Part shown: positions 6,620 to 9,514 of the stretch, piece after piece
How the letters are laid out: every line of letters starts with the position of its first letter
Numbering within the stretch: position 1 is the stretch's first letter
DNA from: an uncultured Spirochaetaceae bacterium
GTDB lineage: Bacteria > Spirochaetota > Spirochaetia > Sphaerochaetales > Sphaerochaetaceae
NCBI GenBank assembly: GCA_944389985.1
Contig: CALXON010000082.1
Span: 1 to 9,514 of the forward strand
Direction of reading: 5' to 3'
Length of the DNA stretch: 9,514 bases
Notes under the pieces: generated by a model
What the model was told of the DNA's origin: nothing
What the model saw: only the letters and a program-made list of their open reading frames with translations
The model's database searches: none
Program-made: the position numbers and the translations under genes

Positions 6620-7351
6620 TCACACAGGATCTATGACGTGTCCTTCTCCGACAAGCTTGTAGACAGCCCTCTTCTGGGCATCCTCACATCCGTTCCATGG
6701 CTTGTCCCTGTTCTCGCTCTTGTACTTCTGGGTCATCCACCAGTCATCATGCTGTACCCTGTCCAGATTCTTCTCCATAAGGGAGAATATGTCATGGTAA
6801 TACTCAAGAAGATCATCTCCGGAGAGTGCTTCCTTCGCTATTCTCAGCAGAGCCTCGGTATGATGTACACAGAATCCCTTTGAATCCAGAAGGGCCTTGC
6901 GGAACTCAGGATCCTCCTTCCAGAGAGAGGCGACCGTATAGCAGTAACGCATGAGCCTGTCATCCATTCTGGAACAGATCAGGCAGCTCTTCTCCCTCTT
7001 CTCATGGTATGCGGAGAAATACGCATTGATGGCTTTTTCCGCCTTTCTGGCGCTTGAAGCGCTGTGAACTTTATCAGCATACGGGGAGAGTATTCTCTTC
7101 GATTCCTCATAGTATGTGTCCATGACAAGGGCGAGGGACTGGGGTTTTCCTCCCTCTGCGAGCATCGCTGCATGATGGTTGCAGAATCCATGGGTGTTTG
7201 TCTCGACACGGACTTCAGGAGTCATCACAGCAGAAGAGAGATAGTACCTCACACCATCAGCCTCTGCCTCCTTCATCAGAGTGCATATGAAGCACTCGCT
7301 GCCTTCCTTTACACCATCCCATACGGGAATCGTCTCAAGCTGTATCTTCAT
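6620..7351 (-). CDS. DUF6062 family protein with duplicated Cys/His modules
   Basis: The family has no known function; I recognise it from the start MKIQLETIPVWDG and the end NRDKPWNGCEDAQKRAVYKL. The protein has 243 aa, is soluble and mostly helical. It holds two similar modules: C20-x2-C23 followed by GFCNHH (55-60), and C123-x2-C126 followed by GFCVHH (159-164). This is a clear internal duplication that could bind two metal ions or a cofactor through Cys and His. The ATG at 7351 overlaps the aldolase stop as ATGA and fits the family start; the frame extends 8 codons further to an ATG at 7375 inside the aldolase gene. It is the last gene of the isomerase-aldolase operon, so a role linked to that pathway is possible but unproven. 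Confidence 0.88.
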   Translation of the reverse strand: MKIQLETIPVWDGVKEGSECFICTLMKEAEADGVRYYLSSAVMTPEVRVETNTHGFCNHHAAMLAEGGKPQSLALVMDTYYEESKRILSPYADKVHSASSARKAEKAINAYFSAYHEKREKSCLICSRMDDRLMRYCYTVASLWKEDPEFRKALLDSKGFCVHHTEALLRIAKEALSGDDLLEYYHDIFSLMEKNLDRVQHDDWWMTQKYKSENRDKPWNGCEDAQKRAVYKLVGEGHVIDPV

Positions 7352-7968
7352 CTGAGTTCCGAAATCTCCCGGCATCTTGCCTCTGAAAGTCCTTTTACAG
7401 GCACTGCTTCAGACAGATATGTGAGTCTGGCAGCCTGTTCAAGACATTCCAGTCTGTCGAATGCATTGATAAGTGTCTTACCGAATGCTATTGCTCCATG
7501 ATTCTCAAGGAGCATTACATCATGTTCCTCTGAGAACTCTCCCACTCTCCTTGCAAGTTCCTCTGTTCCCATCAGGGCATAAGGAACCTTTATGACCTTG
7601 TCGAGGAGGTACCAGCTCTCGGCGATGAGTGTGGTGTCTATCATCCTGTCTGAAGCTGAATACAGGCAGGAGAACACCGGATGGGAATGAACGACAGCAT
7701 TCACATCGGGCCTCTTCAGATACACACGCCTGTGCATATCGCTTTCAATGCTGAGACGGAGAGCCAGTGTGAGATTCATTCCATCAGAGAGCCGTACCTC
7801 CGCGATATCATCAGAGGAAAGGGATGCCTTGTCCTTACCTGACGGGGTTATGAGCATAAGGTCATCAAATCTCATGCTTATGTTCCCTCCGGTTGCTGTA
7901 GTCAGCCCCCTCTGATAACACCTTGCCATAAATCCGGCAACACTTTCTTTCGCTTCTTTCACCGTCAT
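7348..7968 (-). CDS. Class II aldolase/adducin family protein, likely deoxy-ketose-1-phosphate aldolase
   Basis: This is a zinc-dependent class II aldolase of the FucA/AraD family. Numbered from the TTG at 7977, E78, H97, H99 and H160 match FucA E73, H92, H94 and H155 with identical spacings (19, 2 and 61 residues). The phosphate site shows GGNISMR (30-36) and TPSGKD (44-49). Paired with an MtnA-like isomerase it is best read as the aldolase that splits 5-methylthioribulose-1-phosphate or 5-deoxyribulose-1-phosphate into DHAP and an aldehyde; L-fuculose-1-phosphate aldolase is the alternative. I chose ATG 7968 (206 aa, 5 nt after the isomerase stop). TTG 7977, overlapping that stop, would give 209 aa. 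Neither has a clear ribosome site, so translation is probably coupled. Confidence 0.9.
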   Translation of the reverse strand: MTVKEAKESVAGFMARCYQRGLTTATGGNISMRFDDLMLITPSGKDKASLSSDDIAEVRLSDGMNLTLALRLSIESDMHRRVYLKRPDVNAVVHSHPVFSCLYSASDRMIDTTLIAESWYLLDKVIKVPYALMGTEELARRVGEFSEEHDVMLLENHGAIAFGKTLINAFDRLECLEQAARLTYLSEAVPVKGLSEARCREISELR

Positions 7969-7973
7969 GATTA

Positions 7974-9050
7974 TCAAAGTATATCAGAAGAAAGGCCCAT
8001 ACGCTCGAAAGCCTTGTCAAATGGAGGATAGGCTATGCCTTTCTCCGTGATTATTCCTGTCACAAGTGAGTGATCTGTGACATCGAATGCCGGATTTGAC
8101 ACCTTCACTCCTTCCGGAGCCATCCTGCGGCTGTACCACATCTCCGTGACTTCCTCTGCAGCTCTCTCCTCAATCGGAATCTCATCGCCGGAACGGATTG
8201 ACATGTCGATGGTGGAGGAAGGCGCAAGACAATAGAACGGAATGTCATAGTATTTCGCAAGGATCGCCACCCCGCTTGTTCCGATCTTGTTCGCAAAGTC
8301 TCCATTCGCCGCAACCCTGTCAGCACCGACAAAGACTATGTTTATCTTCCCTCTCTTCATGGTTATCGATGCCATATTGTCACAGATGAGTGTTGTATCA
8401 ACTCCTGCCGTCTGCATCTCGAAAGCAGAAAGCCTTGCTCCCTGCAGAAGAGGTCTTGTCTCATCGCAGAATATATGAAGATCGTTCCAGCCATGCTCAA
8501 GAGCGATATACACAGGAGCAAGGGCCGTCCCGTACTTCGCAGTTGCCAGCGTTCCTGCATTGCAGTGCGTGAGAATTCCATCCCCATGATGGAGAAGAGA
8601 GAATCCATGTTCCCCTATGCTTCTTGAAAGAGCTATATCCTCATTCCGGATGGCATCAGCTTCAATTCCCAGCCTCTCAACAAGTCCTGGAAGATTCATG
8701 ACAGACAGATTGTCCTCAAGAACTCTCTCCATTCTCCTGAGCGCCCATGAAAGATTCACAGCTGTCGGACGTGAGGAGATAAGATAATCCTTTTCCCTCC
8801 GGAAATATTCGACGAAGGCGGATTTATCATCGCCTGAAAACTTTCTCATCAGCACATATATACCGTACGCTGCAGCCACACCGATGGCAGGAGCACCTCT
8901 GACCCTGAGTTTCTTTATCGCCTCATAGATCGATTCCCTGTCATCAAGTTCAAGATACTTTATCTCATTCGGAAGAAGCGTCTGATCAAGAATGACAAGC
9001 TTCGTTCTGTCCTCAGATATGTTAACCGTTTCAAGACCTAGAGCATTCAT
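7974..9050 (-). CDS. mtnA: S-methyl-5-thioribose-1-phosphate isomerase family (MtnA-like aldose-1-phosphate isomerase)
   Basis: This enzyme converts 5-methylthioribose-1-phosphate, or the related 5-deoxyribose-1-phosphate, to the ketose-1-phosphate. The 358-aa length is typical. Family marks are RGAPAIG (51-57), LTHCNAG with the catalytic Cys163, CDETRPLLQGARL (195-207), VGADR with the catalytic Asp244, and NKIGTSG near 254-260. It is therefore the small-molecule isomerase and not an eIF2B subunit. The usual methionine-salvage partners (mtnK, mtnB, mtnC, mtnD) are absent from the window. Instead a class II aldolase follows immediately, which points to the DHAP shunt. There is no Shine-Dalgarno, and an extended -10 ends 7 nt before the ATG. 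Exact substrate preference cannot be read from sequence. Confidence 0.93.
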   Translation of the reverse strand: MNALGLETVNISEDRTKLVILDQTLLPNEIKYLELDDRESIYEAIKKLRVRGAPAIGVAAAYGIYVLMRKFSGDDKSAFVEYFRREKDYLISSRPTAVNLSWALRRMERVLEDNLSVMNLPGLVERLGIEADAIRNEDIALSRSIGEHGFSLLHHGDGILTHCNAGTLATAKYGTALAPVYIALEHGWNDLHIFCDETRPLLQGARLSAFEMQTAGVDTTLICDNMASITMKRGKINIVFVGADRVAANGDFANKIGTSGVAILAKYYDIPFYCLAPSSTIDMSIRSGDEIPIEERAAEEVTEMWYSRRMAPEGVKVSNPAFDVTDHSLVTGIITEKGIAYPPFDKAFERMGLSSDIL

Positions 9051-9057
9051 AACACTG

Positions 9058-9088
9058 ATTATGCCACAAAGAGAGGCTGAAATAACAA
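9058..9088 (-). promoter_or_regulatory. Probable promoter of the isomerase-aldolase-DUF6062 operon
   Basis: On the minus strand TGG-CATAAT (-10 at 9058-9063) is an extended -10 with five of six matches. A possible -35 TTGTTA lies at 9083-9088 with a 19-bp spacer. The ATG at 9050 is only 7 nt past the -10, so transcription should begin at or beside the start codon, giving a leaderless mRNA. Confidence 0.45.
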
Positions 9089-9091
9089 TGC

Positions 9092-9121
9092 TTGATTTTA
9101 TTATCCGTTATGTTCTATTAT
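9092..9121 (+). promoter_or_regulatory. Promoter of the tRNA-Ala gene
   Basis: TTGATT (9092-9097) and TATTAT (9116-9121) are separated by 18 bp in an A/T-rich stretch. The predicted start near 9128 leaves about 8 nt of 5' leader before the tRNA. It is divergent from, and adjacent to, the minus-strand operon promoter. Confidence 0.6.
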
Positions 9122-9135
9122 GTCGGAGTACCAAC

Positions 9136-9209
9136 GGGGCTGTAGCTCATCTGGCTAGAGCGATTGAATGGCATTCAATAGGTAGTCGGTTCAAGTCCGA
9201 TCAGCTCCA
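9136..9209 (+). tRNA. tRNA-Ala, anticodon GGC
   Basis: All arms fold: acceptor GGGGCTG/CAGCTCC, D stem GCTC/GAGC, anticodon stem ATTGA/TCAAT with loop ATGGCAT (anticodon GGC at 9170-9172), variable loop AGGTA, T stem GTCGG/CCGAT with loop TTCAAGT. The third acceptor pair is G-U, the G3:U70 identity element of tRNA-Ala, and the discriminator is A. It reads GCC codons. The 3' CCA is not encoded (AAC follows), so a CCA-adding enzyme must finish it. It is a single gene with its own promoter and terminator. Confidence 0.97.
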
Positions 9210-9214
9210 AACAG

Positions 9215-9247
9215 CAACTCTCTGGAAACAGGGAGTTGTTTCATTTT
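9215..9247 (+). terminator. Rho-independent terminator after tRNA-Ala
   Basis: CAACTCTCTG (9215-9224) pairs with CAGGGAGTTG (9229-9238) as a 10-bp stem with one G-U pair, closed by a stable GAAA tetraloop and followed by a T-rich tail (TTTCATTTT). It begins 5 nt after the mature tRNA end. Confidence 0.85.
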
Positions 9248-9300
9248 CAGAGGAAATCCTGAATCCGGCATGGTAGACCACAATTCAAAGCCCATAAAGC

Positions 9301-9514
9301 TTACTTATTGTCATTGATCTCTATGGCCTGGATTTCAAGCATCATCCTGTCGAAATCGCTCTGATACAGTTTGTCCTGAATAACCCTGTATTTTTCAAAC
9401 TCACTCAGGGCATGTGCCTTTGCAAGCTCTGCAGATATCTTCCCATTATCCTTGAGTACATCCTTGTCCCAGAGGGTGAGAAAACTGTTGAGACGCTCTT
9501 CCCAGTCTTCCATG
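9301..9514 (-). CDS. RhuM-family protein, C-terminal end only
   Basis: About 70 residues remain, ending in TAA at 9301-9303. The segment (MEDWEERLNSFLTLWDKDVL, then GKISAELAKAHALSEFEKYR and a FDRM helix) resembles the C-terminal helical region of RhuM proteins, first described as virulence proteins of Salmonella pathogenicity island 3 and since found widely, often in accessory regions. Their biochemical function is unknown. The Met at 9513 is almost certainly internal, because the family has a long N-terminal part before this tryptophan-containing helix; the rest lies past the window edge. It converges on the tRNA-Ala terminator. Identification rests on a short stretch. Confidence 0.65.
   Translation of the reverse strand, partial: MEDWEERLNSFLTLWDKDVLKDNGKISAELAKAHALSEFEKYRVIQDKLYQSDFDRMMLEIQAIEINDNK

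Noticed and set aside
6527..6883. Plus-strand frame of 118 codons overlapping the previous stop (ATGA)
   Set aside because: The ATGA overlap looks tempting, but the frame covers the hairpin and then the antisense of the certain DUF6062 gene, and its composition is unlike the neighbours.
8992..9276. Plus-strand frame of 94 codons
   Set aside because: It runs through the tRNA-Ala gene and its terminator and across the start of the mtnA-like gene; a chance frame.
9190..9300. Attachment-site repeat of the tRNA 3' end
   Set aside because: No second copy of the T-arm or acceptor sequence was found between the tRNA and the RhuM fragment.

Overview
The window is ordinary, densely packed bacterial chromosome of roughly 50% GC. 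It uses the standard code: TGA and TAA act as stops, and Trp is TGG in every recognisable gene. AGA/AGG dominate for Arg and GAG, ATA and CTC are frequent; this usage is shared by all the genes called here. The gene set (AspRS of the form expected for an indirect Asn-tRNA pathway, a DUF6062 protein, an HI0933/BaiN-type flavoprotein) suggests an anaerobe of the Spirochaetota (Sphaerochaeta/Treponema-like) or a Firmicutes relative. That placement is inference and weak.

Left part (1-4512). The 3' two thirds of carB (large subunit of carbamoyl-phosphate synthase) enters from the left edge. Its end overlaps the end of a small convergent minus-strand gene of unknown function (2038-2415). The reading frame of that gene continues upstream across one TGA to a further ATG at 2559. 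A divergent intergenic region with a short direct repeat and an extended -10 promoter then leads into aspS (aspartyl-tRNA synthetase).

Middle (4509-6622). aspS overlaps a BaiN/HI0933-type flavoprotein by 4 nt. Next come an OsmC-family protein, whose ATG lies just 6 nt after a perfect extended -10 and may be leaderless, and an overlapping unrecognised 171-aa protein. A perfect 10-bp inverted repeat with a second inner stem separates this plus-strand run from the convergent minus-strand operon.

Right part (6620-9050, minus strand). Three genes are tightly coupled in the order mtnA-like aldose-1-phosphate isomerase, class II (FucA-type) aldolase, DUF6062 protein. Isomerase plus aldolase is the core of the DHAP shunt, which salvages 5'-methylthioribose and 5-deoxyribose phosphates to DHAP and an aldehyde; no kinase or phosphorylase is in view. 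The DUF6062 protein has two copies of a CxxC...GFCxHH module and is the least understood member. 

Right edge. A divergently transcribed tRNA-Ala(GGC) has its own promoter and a strong GAAA-loop terminator. It is followed by the C-terminal end of a RhuM-family protein on the minus strand, cut by the window edge. No IS element, CRISPR array or prophage is visible. The most interesting items are the three-gene isomerase/aldolase/DUF6062 operon, the repeated 'extended -10 plus 6-7 nt plus ATG' arrangement, and the interrupted reading frame upstream of the 2038-2415 gene.
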